Assembly: GCA_050303615.1 (NCBI GenBank)
Contig: JBNLCC010000095.1
Coordinates: 1 to 64,000 of the forward strand
DNA: 64,000 nt
Reading direction: 5' to 3'
Origin: CAZDXJ01 sp050303615
GTDB taxonomy: Bacteria; Pseudomonadota; Gammaproteobacteria; Methylococcales; Methylomonadaceae
Shown here one piece after another: positions 1 through 8,646 of the stretch. Positions within the stretch are counted from its first letter, which is position 1. Every line of letters begins with the position of its first letter. A program made the position numbers and the translations under genes. The notes beneath the pieces are model-generated. The model made no database searches and was not told the origin of the DNA. It saw nothing but the letters and a program-made list of their open reading frames with translations.

Positions 1-318
1 GCCCGTGGACCCTACAGCGAGGGGGGCGATATTGTTCTGGTGGGGAACGGTAAGGACGTTTTGATGGGCGTGGAACAGGCTTCAACGGACGAGCTGGGCT
101 TCCTGCACCTGCAGCGAATTCTTGAGCTTGATGGCTACAAGTTGCACAAGGTTTTTTTTGACATGTATGAAATCCATCTTCTGGCACAGCTAAACCTGAT
201 CAACCCCAACCTGGGGATCATGTGTTCGGAGGCCTTTGAAAGACAGGGTCAGGCCTTACAATTGACATTTAATTGTCTTTGCTCCAACGCTTTGACTGCC
301 CAGCTGACAGTCGCATAA
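1..318 (+). pseudogene. 3'-truncated amidinotransferase-like gene (partial at window edge)
   Basis: The frame is open from base 1, so the gene enters from the left. The visible part carries an EGGDI motif, a V-L-M-G-V strand, a GYKLHKV strand and a histidine in 'EIHLL', the layout of the guanidino-group-modifying (glycine amidinotransferase / arginine deiminase) fold. The last authentic residues are about 'CSEAFER' near base 243; after that the frame runs into a RAYT remnant and stops at 318. The C-terminal part that carries the catalytic Cys in this family is missing, and the usual Asp after the His is replaced by Leu. I infer a dead gene cut by the transposase remnant. The family assignment is by pattern only and is moderate. 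Confidence 0.5.
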
Positions 319-408
319 CTGACTCCGTAATGGTCACGGACTTCAGTCAGTGTGTAATGACCACTTAAATAAGTACGCACCATACCTTCATCACGCACGA
401 AACGAGCC
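249..408 (-). pseudogene. RAYT transposase C-terminal remnant, copy 1
   Basis: Read on the minus strand, about 50 codons encode the C-terminal helix-turn-helix tail typical of one REP-associated tyrosine transposase clade: a 'YLSGHYTLTEV' stretch followed by 'GVSYATVS' and a stop at 249-251. The stop lies in a 23-base terminal motif at 247-269 that recurs at 411-433 and, in altered form, at 8647-8670. The HUH catalytic domain is absent, so this is debris. It directly abuts the truncated amidinotransferase-like gene and probably marks the disrupting event. Confidence 0.65.
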
Positions 409-412
409 GGGG

Positions 413-634
413 TCAGGCCTTATAATTGACATTTAATTGTTTTTGCTCCAACGCTTTAACCGCCTGGCTGACAGTCGCATAACTGACTCCGAAATGGTCA
501 CCGACTTCAGTCAGTGTGTAATGACCACTTAAATAAGCGCGTGCCATACCTTCGTGACGGCTTTGATAACGCCCGGAATAATAACCCAATGATTTTACCG
601 GGGAGCGTTTTTGTTTTTTGGGAATATCTTTTAC
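413..634 (-). pseudogene. RAYT transposase C-terminal remnant, copy 2
   Basis: This is a longer second copy of the same transposase tail, directly repeated about 164 bases after copy 1. On the minus strand it reads from 'VKDIPKKQKRSP' through 'YYSGRYQSRHEGMARAYL' to the HTH motif 'GVSYATVS' and a TGA at 413-415. The two copies differ at scattered bases (about 90% identity by eye), so they are diverged paralogues or an old tandem duplication. The catalytic N-terminal part is missing upstream. Confidence 0.65.
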
Positions 635-694
635 TCAAGCATTGAGCGCATACGCTTTTTCGCTTTTAGTTATGCCTGTACAAGGAATCCTAAG

Positions 695-1195
695 ATGTCT
701 GACAAAGCCTCCGTTCACAACGTTTCTGATACCGCTTTTTGGGTTGCGCAATATCGAGCCGTCGAAAGTAGAAAAATGAAGCAGTTGTTTCACGACCTTC
801 TCGCGGAGTTATTGACCGGGGAATATGGGAAAGCGATTTCAGATTCCATGAAATCCGTCGGGACGTATGCATACTGGTCTGTAACGATTCGAACGCGGTT
901 GATTGATGAGTACATTCTCAAATATATCGGCCAGGGGTATAAAACCCTCATCAATCTCGGAGCAGGCATTGATACCCGGCCATATCGCCTCTCTTTGCCC
1001 GACGATGTTCACTGGATAGAAATTGATTTCCCGAATGTCGTAGAATACAAAATTGAAACACTGAAAGCGTAGAATCCGAACTGTAAACTGGAGAGTGAGT
1101 CCTGCGCTTATTTTAACCGAAGGCGTTATTCCATATCTTACTGAAGAATCGGTTAGATGTTTGGCTGAGTATATAAAAGCTCAAGCAAACTTTGT
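695..1195 (+). pseudogene. Broken class I SAM-dependent methyltransferase (leucine carboxyl methyltransferase family)
   Basis: Start ATG at 695 follows a CAAGGA ribosome site. The first 125 codons show the family's N-terminal helices and motif I ('INLGAGIDTRPYRL'), then 'WIEIDFPNVVEYK'. An in-frame TAG stops translation at 1070-1072. Homologous sequence continues after it: 'NPNCKLE' in the same frame, then after a short deletion 'ILTEGVIPYLTEESVRCLAEYIKA' up to about 1195. It therefore looks like a nonsense plus deletion pseudogene of a roughly 270-residue polyketide-O-methyltransferase-like enzyme. A short functional product is unlikely because the catalytic domain is cut in half. Confidence 0.65.
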
Positions 1196-1213
1196 GAATT
1201 GGCTTTCCATGCG

Positions 1214-1425
1214 AATTCTTTCGAAGAGATGGCCGAGCTGAGCAAATAGCACGGCATGGAGATGTATAGGCAACAGTATGAAGCGCATCTCAAGGCCAGG
1301 GAGAAGATGCAGGCTCTGATGCAGAACCCCGATGCAATGAACGCCTGGTTTGATGCCAAAAAAGAGAGGAATTTGAGGCGCTGCCTGATGCGGAGAGATG
1401 GGCAATACGAGTCAGGTATGGCATA
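1214..1425 (+). pseudogene. Unidentified charged helical ORF remnant
   Basis: The plus strand encodes 'FEEMAELSK', a stop, then 'HGMEMYRQQYEAHLKAREKMQALMQ' and 'NPDAMNAWFDAKKER'. A one-base frameshift continues it as 'FEALPDAERWAIRV'. The consistent amphipathic, Glu/Lys/Met-rich composition across a stop and a shift suggests a decayed short helical protein. I do not recognise the family. Confidence 0.3.
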
Positions 1426-1508
1426 TCCTGTTAAGCCGGAATGCGCTCGACAACGAAACATCATATGCGTTTCTTAACCAATCGCTGTCCAATGAAACAG
1501 GAGTTATC

Positions 1509-1937
1509 ATGAGAGAACGATTTATCGAGCCATCACAGGAAGGCGGAGCTGCACTGTTTTCCCGGCAAATAGCCGGAGAAATCGTGATGCTGAATCTTTT
1601 GCGTTTTCGCGATATAGCAGACTACTCAGCGAATCCGGAACTTAAGCCGGACGAACCTATATCCGGCGCTGAGGCCTATCAGAAATATATCGACCACACC
1701 TTGCCACTTCTTGAAGAGAGTGGTGGAGATGTGATGTTTCTGGGTAAGGGCGGCAAATACCTTATCGGACCACAGGAGGAGCAATGGGATCTTGTTATGC
1801 TTATCCGTCAGAATTCATTATCAGATTTCATGGCATTTGCATCGAATCAATCATATCTGGCAGGCCTGGGGCATCGAACGGCAGCACTCGAAGACTCGCG
1901 ACTGTTGCCGCTTGTTGAATCAGAGGCAGCAACATAA
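1509..1937 (+). CDS. DUF1330 domain-containing protein
   Basis: A 142-residue protein starting at ATG 1509, eight bases after CAGGAG; a longer reading from 1398 would run through the upstream remnant. The motif 'VMLNLLRFRD' near residue 27, 'AYQKYIDHTLPLL' and 'GGDVMFLGKGGKYLIGP' match the DUF1330 dimeric ferredoxin-like fold, a relative of the YciI/EthD-type barrels. Function in this family is unknown; small-molecule handling or oxidative chemistry is usually proposed. It stands alone between a remnant and the MATE gene. Confidence 0.7.
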   Translation: MRERFIEPSQEGGAALFSRQIAGEIVMLNLLRFRDIADYSANPELKPDEPISGAEAYQKYIDHTLPLLEESGGDVMFLGKGGKYLIGPQEEQWDLVMLIRQNSLSDFMAFASNQSYLAGLGHRTAALEDSRLLPLVESEAAT

Positions 1938-2017
1938 GGGGGCGGCCGGCTGAACACTTCAGCTGGCGGATTCATATTCAATGTGCGCATGCGAAAGCAG
2001 GATATAAAGGGGGAAAC

Positions 2018-3421
2018 ATGCACGGACAAAACTTAACAACAGGCTCTATTTCAAAGCAGCTCTGGTCGCTCGCATGGCCGATGATGCTCTCGATGTTCTT
2101 CTATTCGCTCTACAACCTGGTGGATGCATTTTGGGTAGCCAAAATTTCGCCGGCGGCTATCGCGGCAGTCTCTATTTCGCAGATTGTCCTGTTTGCGATG
2201 GTGAGTCTGGCGATGGGCGCGTCGGTTGGGACGGCGGTGTTGATGGGGCAGAACATTGGTGCTGGCGAACAGGATGAGGCCGAGCGTCTGCTCGGGCAGG
2301 GCTACCTGCTGACAACGCTTGCCGCGTTATTTTTCACCGTCGTCATTTTCGTTTTGCGCGATCTACTCCTCGCACTCTCGGGCGCAGTGGGAGAGATACT
2401 GCCGCTGGCGCAGCCCTATTTTACGGTGGTCACGCTCGGCTCCATCCTGATGTTCTTGATGATGACCACCTCGTTTGCCTTTAATGCGCAGGGCGACAAT
2501 TTCACCACGACCAAACTCTTCGCGCTCTCGACGCTCGTTAACATCCTGCTCGACCCGCTCTTTATCTTTGGCTATGGCGGTTTCCCCGCGCTCGGCATCG
2601 CCGGCGCGGCGTATGCGACGCTCATCTCGCAAGCGGTTTTCCTGGTGCTGGCACTCAGCATCCTTATGGGGTCGAGAATGATGGTGCCGCTCCGGCTCGA
2701 CCACCTGCGCCTCAAGTGGCAGTCGGTGAAGCAGGTCGTGGATATCGGTTTACCGGCAGCACTGAATCAGGTCTTGAATCCGCTTGGCTTTTCGGCGCTG
2801 ATGTTTTTTGTCTCGGCGGCGTTTCTGGAAGCTGGCGCGGCAGCTTTCTCTATCGGGTTTCGTATTGAGTTCTTCGCCTTCATTCCTGCGATCGGTTTTG
2901 GCTTCGGAGCAATGGCGATGATTGGGCAAAATGTAGGCGCGGGCAAACATGAGCGCGTGCGTGGGGTGCTGAAGACTGCCGTCTATTATAGCTCGGGTGC
3001 TGCACTCATCTTTAGCGTGTTGGCCTATCTGTTTGCGCCGCTCATTGTTGGCCTCTTCACAAGCGATCCGCAAGTGACTGAATACGCTTTACAATACTTC
3101 CTCATCGTGCCGTTTGGTTACGTCTTCTTCGCAGTGGCGTTCATCGAAGCAAATGTTTTTCAGGGAATTGGCCGCTCGTGGCCGGGTTTTTGGATCACGC
3201 TGGTGCGCGTGGGTATTGCGGTCGGCATTACCGCCCTAGCAGTCACTGTGCTTTCGCTCCAGATTTGGTCGGTCTGGTTTTCGATTGTGGTGGGTAGCGT
3301 TATTGCTTCAACTCTCGGCTTTTTGTGGGTGTGGCGCGCACTTGAGGTAGCACGTCCAAAAGACGCGCCGCCGGACTACGTCCTCGAAGGCGAAGAAACT
3401 CTTCCGCCGCCGGTAGGGTAG
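2018..3421 (+). CDS. MATE family multidrug/metabolite efflux transporter
   Basis: A 467-residue inner-membrane antiporter of normal MATE length, with about 12 predicted membrane segments in two six-helix halves. Each half begins with the family signature: 'LWSLAWPMMLSMFFYSLYNL' near residue 16 with 'GQNIGAG' near residue 80, and in the second half the matching 'GQNVGAG'. The C-terminus is a hydrophilic Glu/Pro-rich tail. ATG 2018 is preceded by GGGGGAAAC. MATE pumps export cationic or aromatic compounds using Na+ or H+ gradients; the substrate cannot be read from sequence. The gene is noticeably GC-richer than its flanks, consistent with separate acquisition. Confidence 0.9.
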   Translation: MHGQNLTTGSISKQLWSLAWPMMLSMFFYSLYNLVDAFWVAKISPAAIAAVSISQIVLFAMVSLAMGASVGTAVLMGQNIGAGEQDEAERLLGQGYLLTTLAALFFTVVIFVLRDLLLALSGAVGEILPLAQPYFTVVTLGSILMFLMMTTSFAFNAQGDNFTTTKLFALSTLVNILLDPLFIFGYGGFPALGIAGAAYATLISQAVFLVLALSILMGSRMMVPLRLDHLRLKWQSVKQVVDIGLPAALNQVLNPLGFSALMFFVSAAFLEAGAAAFSIGFRIEFFAFIPAIGFGFGAMAMIGQNVGAGKHERVRGVLKTAVYYSSGAALIFSVLAYLFAPLIVGLFTSDPQVTEYALQYFLIVPFGYVFFAVAFIEANVFQGIGRSWPGFWITLVRVGIAVGITALAVTVLSLQIWSVWFSIVVGSVIASTLGFLWVWRALEVARPKDAPPDYVLEGEETLPPPVG

Positions 3422-3507
3422 TTATCAGCGTGAAGGAGCTTATAACCATTAACGGCTGACGGTATGGAATTCGATTTCACCCGGAAGCGTTTCAAGGAGT
3501 CATGATC

Positions 3508-3825
3508 ATGAATTACGCATTATCTATTATGGGATTTGTTATCACCACTTTCATCTATGCTTTTTTCTGGCATCTTATTGTATTTAAGAAAGTATATGAC
3601 GATATCGGCATCTATGATCGGGAAAAACAAATCATTCCAATCGGTGTTCTTACGGTATTTATTCAGGGATTTGTTTTCGTCTACCCGTATGCAAATTTTG
3701 ATTTTGGTCAGTTGTCCATCCTTAGAGGTACCATTCTGGGTCTGCTACTGAGGATGTTTGAGTATAGTGCTGGCTCTCTGGCCTTTTCCGCCAAGAGGAA
3801 AATCAAAAAATTAAATACAACATAG
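3508..3825 (+). CDS. Small membrane protein of unknown function
   Basis: A 105-residue protein; the ATG at 3508 is chosen over 3502 because it lies eight bases after AAGGAG. It has an N-terminal hydrophobic segment (residues about 5-27), a short polar stretch with 'VYDDIGIYDREKQ', a second membrane segment (about 45-62), a third around 'GTILGLLLRM', and a basic tail. The layout of three or four helices resembles DUF1761-type small membrane proteins, but I cannot confirm the family. It stands alone between MATE and the SDR gene. Confidence 0.55.
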   Translation: MNYALSIMGFVITTFIYAFFWHLIVFKKVYDDIGIYDREKQIIPIGVLTVFIQGFVFVYPYANFDFGQLSILRGTILGLLLRMFEYSAGSLAFSAKRKIKKLNTT

Positions 3826-3927
3826 CAAGATCCGGGTCGCGGATAAGCGCTTAAACCTTCATATTGATACTCATACAGGAAAGATATCCTGTTGGTACGC
3901 AAATTCAATTATGTGAGGTTTAGCAAA

Positions 3928-4692
3928 ATGACTGTACTATTGAATAAAGTCGCAATTATCACCGGAGCAAGTTCTGGGATTGGGTATGCCACGGCAAAAC
4001 TGTTCTACAGAGAGGGGGCCAGGGTTGTCGTCGGCGCACGACGCCAACCAGAATTGGACTTACTCGTCGAAGAAATCACGCAAGCCGGTGGACATGCTTT
4101 TGCACTTGCCGGTGACGTCAAAGACGAAGCTTACGCAAAAGCTTTGGTTGACCTGACGGTAGACCGCTTTGGCGAGCTCGATATGGCTTTTAATAACGCA
4201 GGTACAATGGGTGAGATGGCGCCTACACCCGATGTATCGCTTGCCGAGTGGGAGGATACGATCAGTACGAATTTGACGAGTGCTTTCCTTGGAGCAAAGT
4301 ATCAACTTTCTGCGATGCTTAATCGGAACGGAGGGTCAATGATTTTAACATCGACGTTCGTCGGTTACACAGTAGGGCTTCCAGGGGCAGCCGCCTATGC
4401 CGCGAGCAAGGCCGGGCTCATCGGACTCACCCAGGCGCTCGCGTCTGAGTTTGGTGCCCAGGGAATCCGCGTGAACGCCCTATTGCCGGGAGGTACGGAT
4501 ACCCCAATGGGCCGTGCATTCGCAAATACTCCCGAAACCTTAGCGTTTGTCCAGGGCATGCACGCTTTGAAGCGCATGGCAACGCCGGATGAAATTGCGC
4601 AATCGGCTCTCTACCTCGCATCTGATGCCTCAAGCTTTGCCACCGGTTCGGCGCTTCTTGCTGACGGTGGAATCTCCATAAACCGGATCTGA
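3928..4692 (+). CDS. SDR family NAD(P)-dependent oxidoreductase
   Basis: A 254-residue classical short-chain dehydrogenase. The cofactor motif TGASSGIG lies near residue 13, followed by the NNAG motif, a catalytic Ser in 'ILTSTFVG', and the YxxxK pair in 'AYAASKAG'. The late 'NALLPGGTDTPM' loop and C-terminal 'GSALLADGG' are typical of the glucose/3-oxoacyl reductase-like subfamily. ATG 3928 follows a GAGG site; the 12 preceding codons in frame are probably untranslated. It ends 14 bases before the AraC/methyltransferase gene, so the two are likely co-transcribed. The substrate is unknown. Confidence 0.88.
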   Translation: MTVLLNKVAIITGASSGIGYATAKLFYREGARVVVGARRQPELDLLVEEITQAGGHAFALAGDVKDEAYAKALVDLTVDRFGELDMAFNNAGTMGEMAPTPDVSLAEWEDTISTNLTSAFLGAKYQLSAMLNRNGGSMILTSTFVGYTVGLPGAAAYAASKAGLIGLTQALASEFGAQGIRVNALLPGGTDTPMGRAFANTPETLAFVQGMHALKRMATPDEIAQSALYLASDASSFATGSALLADGGISINRI

Positions 4693-4706
4693 TCAAGCAC
4701 TGCCCC

Positions 4707-5534
4707 ATGTCCGACTATGACCGCATAGCTCAAGCAATTTCATTCATCACTCATCGGGTGAGCAGTCAGCCCACACTGGATGAAATCGCGGAGCACATTC
4801 ATTTGAGTCCCTTTCACTTCCAGCGTCTGTTCTGCCGCTGGGCAGGCGTGACGCCGAAAAGATTTTTACAAACGCTGACGCTGGAGCGCGCAAAACAACT
4901 GTTCAGAGAATCCAGGCCATTGCTTGAGGTTTCCTATTCCCTGGGCTTGAGTAGCGGCTCACGTTTGCATGACCACTTCGTTCATCTGGAAGCGGTCACG
5001 CCCGGCGAATTCAAGACTGGCGGCGCTGGTTTATCAATCGAGTATAGTGAACATGAAACGCCTTTTGGTCGAGTGTTTATAGCTACCACCCGCAGAGGTA
5101 TATGTGATCTTGCATTTCTTGATGACGAGGGTAGTGATGAACATCTAGCTGCTCTGCATAGGAAGTGGCCACGCGCAGAACTGCATGAAAACCACGATAA
5201 AACACTTGCGATTATTGAAACCATGTTCGGCAGGAAAACGACATTGGATCGCCCATTGTCATTGTATGTGTCCGGCACCAACTTTCAGATCAGTGTATGG
5301 AGGGCCTTGTTAGATATACCTCCTGGTAAAGTGGCGAGCTATTCTGAAGTGGCAACAGCAATCGGCCACCCTCGCGCAGCAAGGGCTGTGGGGCTCGCCG
5401 CAGGCGCAAACCCGGTCGCTTTCCTTATTCCTTGCCACCGCGTCATTCAACAAAGCGGAAAAATCGGCGGTTATCGTTGGGGAGTGATCCGGAAACATGC
5501 CATTCACGTTTGGGAAGCAGCGCGACATGAATAA
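4707..5534 (+). CDS. AraC-type HTH / O6-methylguanine-DNA methyltransferase fusion (Ada-like)
   Basis: A 275-residue two-domain protein. Residues about 5-105 form an AraC/XylS DNA-binding domain ('HLSPFHFQRLFCRWAGVTPKRF'). Residues about 110-270 are an alkyltransferase ending in the suicide-Cys motif 'LIPCHRVIQ' and 'GGYRWG'. This is the Ada arrangement without the N-terminal zinc methyl-phosphotriester sensor, as in several bacterial bifunctional HTH/Ogt proteins. It would repair O6-alkylguanine and may regulate genes. It follows the SDR gene by 14 bases. Confidence 0.9.
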   Translation: MSDYDRIAQAISFITHRVSSQPTLDEIAEHIHLSPFHFQRLFCRWAGVTPKRFLQTLTLERAKQLFRESRPLLEVSYSLGLSSGSRLHDHFVHLEAVTPGEFKTGGAGLSIEYSEHETPFGRVFIATTRRGICDLAFLDDEGSDEHLAALHRKWPRAELHENHDKTLAIIETMFGRKTTLDRPLSLYVSGTNFQISVWRALLDIPPGKVASYSEVATAIGHPRAARAVGLAAGANPVAFLIPCHRVIQQSGKIGGYRWGVIRKHAIHVWEAARHE

Positions 5535-5817
5535 TATTCGGCACAACATGGCGTTTGAGCTGGTCGCGCCAAAAGCGGCGCGCCCCTCAACTTTACGTTG
5601 GCGCCCACTAGAGTCTGTCACATTTTTCAAAGCTGAGTTGTCTTATTTGGGTAATCATTAAAAATGGAGTACCTATAAAGACACTACTTAAAATTGATGC
5701 CAGTATCCGGTTGGCGGATTCGCACACACGGAAATTGACAAACTATGCTTCACGCTGTCACGTTTGCGGATTTTTTGGGGCGGACGATATATGACTTCGA
5801 TTATTTATCCTAGTTAT

Positions 5818-5831
5818 TTGATATATATCAC
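5818..5831 (+). promoter_or_regulatory. FNR/CRP-like palindrome upstream of the LPMO gene
   Basis: The sequence TTGAT-ATAT-ATCAC matches nine of ten conserved positions of an FNR/ANR box (TTGAT-N4-ATCAA). It lies in a very AT-rich stretch about 100 bases before the LPMO start, with a perfect TATAAT at 5844-5849. Box-to-minus-10 spacing is shorter than in a typical class II site, so the regulator and mode are uncertain. The 400-base gap from 5535 holds no gene that I can see. Confidence 0.25.
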
Positions 5832-5933
5832 AAAATTGAATTTTATAATAATGTAAATTCACGCTACATTGAGAAAATGATATTTATCTCAATATGTTAC
5901 TACTACTAAGAAAAACTATAGAGGATTAATTCT

Positions 5934-7484
5934 TTGAAATATTTATTATTCACAATCACTTTATCTCTAAGCACTTCCGTATTTGCTCATGGTTACTTAT
6001 TGAATTCCCGTGCAAATTTATGTGCTCAAGGTATCAATCATGACTGCGGCCCGGTAATTTGGGAGCCACAAAGTGTTGAAGGTCCCGATCGATTTCCCTC
6101 AACTGGACCGGAGGATGGGACAATTGCTGCCGCTGGCAGCTCAAGATGGATTGCGCTTAATGAACAAACGCCTTCGCGTTGGCATAAAGTTGATATGTTG
6201 CCGGGAACTAATACTTTTGATTGGCAACTAACAGCAAATCACGTCACCCGAGACTGGCGTTATTTCATCACCAAACAAAATTGGGATCAAACCCAACCAC
6301 TCACACGAGATTCTTTTGAATTGACTCCTTTTTGTTCCGTTTCCGGTAACTATCAAAACCCTCCCTTTCAATTTTCCCATATGTGTGATGTGCCGGTAAG
6401 AAGCGGTTATCAAGTTATCCTGGGTGTTTGGGATGTAGGTGATACAAGCCAGAGCTTTTATAACGTTATTGATGTACAAATGCCTGATGATGGCATTCCT
6501 CCCCCCGTATCTGAACTAAAGGATATAGGTGATATCAACCCCAGTTCTGATTTAAATACAGCGGATATTGTTCGCATCAGATTATTTACCGTTGAAGGTG
6601 AACTTACGGATCAAGCCATTGAAATGATCATTGAAAACAGCGATCAAGGAGGAAGGAATACATGGCCAAAGCTGTTTGCAGAATACATTAATGCTCAAAA
6701 TACCGAACTGGAGGCCGGAATAATAGATGCTCAAGGCAATATTGTTCCAGTATTTGGAAAAAATAATGTTTACACAGATATTTCCTCAGCTATCACTCGA
6801 ATAGAAATCGAGGTCGATTTAGCCGAAGCAGGTGCCTCACTGGACATTAGCCTGCAACAGACTGTATTTAGCACGGGTGAGCCCATGCAGTTGCTGATTG
6901 ATGCTACTGCTGACCCTGCAATGAGTATAACGGCAGAATTGTTTTTCCAGGGGGTTAGAATCGGTTACCAAGAGGTTCCTCTTACGAACGATGCTCAACT
7001 TCAGATTGACATAGCAGACCCTCAAGCGGGCACTTATCAGCTGATTGTCATCGGTGAAACGGCTGATCATCAACATATTATGCAAGAGAGTTTTACAGTT
7101 GCCGTATCTGATCCTGGTGATTTTGTTTATCCTGACAACATAGGGAGTTATCTTGCAGGTGACTTAATTCGTGGTCAAGATGGAAATACCTATCTATGCC
7201 TTGTCGAAGGCTGGTGTAACGGTAATAGAACCTACTATGCTCCGGGATTTGGATTGGCATGGAGTAGCGCTTGGGAGCTTGTTATTGAAGGACCGGCTCC
7301 TGAAGTAGAAGCAGAATTCACATATCCAAACGGTCTTGGCCAATATCAGCAAGGTACAATTGTCAAAGGCACTGATCAGAATCTATATCGCTGTGATATT
7401 TCTGGCTGGTGCAATAGCCAAAGTAGTTTTTATTATGCACCTGGGACCGGGACAGCATGGGATAGTGCCTGGACATCTCTTTAA
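5934..7484 (+). CDS. GbpA-like secreted lytic polysaccharide monooxygenase (AA10) with two CBM5/12 domains
   Basis: A 516-residue exported copper enzyme predicted to cleave chitin oxidatively. The start is TTG at 5934, nine bases after GAGG. A signal peptide ends at 'SVFA', exposing His19 as the first residue of the mature protein; together with the His in 'TANHVTRDW' it forms the histidine brace. The AA10 domain covers about 19-190 ('EPQSVEGPDRFPSTGPEDG', 'VWDVGDTSQSFYNVID'), very close to Vibrio GbpA. Next come two GbpA-type middle domains (about 200-390), then two tandem chitin-binding CBM5/12 repeats (about 398-450 and 460-516), each with the 'GWCN...YYAPG.G.AW.SAW' pattern; GbpA has one such terminal domain. 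The gene is AT-rich compared with its neighbours, which suggests transfer. Confidence 0.93.
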   Translation: MKYLLFTITLSLSTSVFAHGYLLNSRANLCAQGINHDCGPVIWEPQSVEGPDRFPSTGPEDGTIAAAGSSRWIALNEQTPSRWHKVDMLPGTNTFDWQLTANHVTRDWRYFITKQNWDQTQPLTRDSFELTPFCSVSGNYQNPPFQFSHMCDVPVRSGYQVILGVWDVGDTSQSFYNVIDVQMPDDGIPPPVSELKDIGDINPSSDLNTADIVRIRLFTVEGELTDQAIEMIIENSDQGGRNTWPKLFAEYINAQNTELEAGIIDAQGNIVPVFGKNNVYTDISSAITRIEIEVDLAEAGASLDISLQQTVFSTGEPMQLLIDATADPAMSITAELFFQGVRIGYQEVPLTNDAQLQIDIADPQAGTYQLIVIGETADHQHIMQESFTVAVSDPGDFVYPDNIGSYLAGDLIRGQDGNTYLCLVEGWCNGNRTYYAPGFGLAWSSAWELVIEGPAPEVEAEFTYPNGLGQYQQGTIVKGTDQNLYRCDISGWCNSQSSFYYAPGTGTAWDSAWTSL

Positions 7485-7693
7485 CAAATTACGATAGCAT
7501 ATAGCCAAAACATCCAGCGAACTTTTTAAACTGCCGCTGATTTTAGTGTTCGCGTCGCGAACAAACTGTTGGACCGGCAGAACCACTTGCATAATAGGAT
7601 AGTCCATATCTATTATGTTAGGAAAACCTGCGGGTCAATTCGCGCATTAGGGTACTAAAGCTCACTAAACGAAATTAGCAAAAGGAGAAATCA

Positions 7694-7981
7694 ATGTTTG
7701 TTGTGCTACTAAAGTTTTCAGACAACAAAAGCAAAGCGGCTGAATTCATGGATGGTCATAATCAGTGGATAAAGCGTGGTTTTGACGAAGGTGTGTTTTT
7801 ATTGGCGGGTAGTTTACAGCCGGGCTTGGGAGGCTCGGTTATCGTTCACAATACTTCTGCACCTGAACTTCAAGAAAGGGTTAACAGAGATCCATTTGTT
7901 GTTGAAAACATCGTTCAAGCGGAAATTTTTGAAATTGATCCTAAGAAAGCCGATGAACGGTTACAGTTTCTTCTTGATTAA
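7694..7981 (+). CDS. YciI family protein
   Basis: A 95-residue YCII-related protein with a strong AAAAGGAGA ribosome site. 'HNQWIKRGFDEGVFLLAGSL' with the conserved His, and 'RDPFVVENIVQAEIFE' with the RDPF motif, match the ferredoxin-like YCII fold. Members are suspected enzymes or binding domains, with function mostly unknown. It ends 18 bases before tag, so the two probably form an operon. Confidence 0.85.
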   Translation: MFVVLLKFSDNKSKAAEFMDGHNQWIKRGFDEGVFLLAGSLQPGLGGSVIVHNTSAPELQERVNRDPFVVENIVQAEIFEIDPKKADERLQFLLD

Positions 7982-7999
7982 TATGCGGGAAAGAAAAAA

Positions 8000-8620
8000 A
8001 TGAGTTCGACAGTAACTGGAGCTGATGGAAAGCCTCGTTGTCGTTGGTGCTCGGCTGCGCCCGAGTTCTTTGACTATCATGATAAGGAATGGGGATACCC
8101 TGTGGATGATGATATTCGATTATTTGAAAAGTTGTGTCTTGAAAGTTTCCAGTCGGGTTTAAGCTGGCGCACGATTCTTGCTAAGCGCGAAAATTTCCGC
8201 TCAGCATTTCATAGCTTTGATTTTAATAAAGTTGCCGAATTCACAGAAAGTGATGTGGAGCGTTTATTAACTGATGAAGGTATTGTGCGTCACCGTGGAA
8301 AAATTGAAGCTGTCATCAATAACGCAAAATGCGCTAAAGAATTGGTTGCCCAATTAGGTTCGCTAGCTGCTTTCTTCTGGAGTTTTGAGCCAAGTATAGA
8401 AGAATTGGCGGAGCCTCAAACAGCATCAACTTCAGAGGCGTCAAAGGATCTCGCCAAAGCATTAAAGAAGAAAGGCTGGAAGTTCGTCGGTCCTACAACT
8501 GTATATGCATTTATGCAGGCTATGGGACTTATCAACGATCATGCAGAAGAATGTGTGTATAGGAGCGAGGCTAAAAAAGCACGTAATAATTTTAAAAAAC
8601 CGACAATTTCTATGTCCTAA
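8000..8620 (+). CDS. tag: DNA-3-methyladenine glycosylase I
   Basis: A 206-residue Tag enzyme that removes 3-methyladenine from alkylated DNA. The zinc-binding set is visible: Cys in 'RCRWC', His in 'YHDKEWG', and the C-terminal His/Cys of 'NDHAEECV'. The helix-hairpin-helix region 'TDEGIVRHRGKIEAVINNA' and 'ESFQSGLSWRTILAKRENFR' are characteristic. It follows the YciI gene by 18 bases. With the Ada-like gene at 4707 it gives the region two alkylation-repair functions. Confidence 0.95.
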   Translation: MSSTVTGADGKPRCRWCSAAPEFFDYHDKEWGYPVDDDIRLFEKLCLESFQSGLSWRTILAKRENFRSAFHSFDFNKVAEFTESDVERLLTDEGIVRHRGKIEAVINNAKCAKELVAQLGSLAAFFWSFEPSIEELAEPQTASTSEASKDLAKALKKKGWKFVGPTTVYAFMQAMGLINDHAEECVYRSEAKKARNNFKKPTISMS

Positions 8621-8646
8621 CAGTCACGCATAAAAACCAGAAACCA

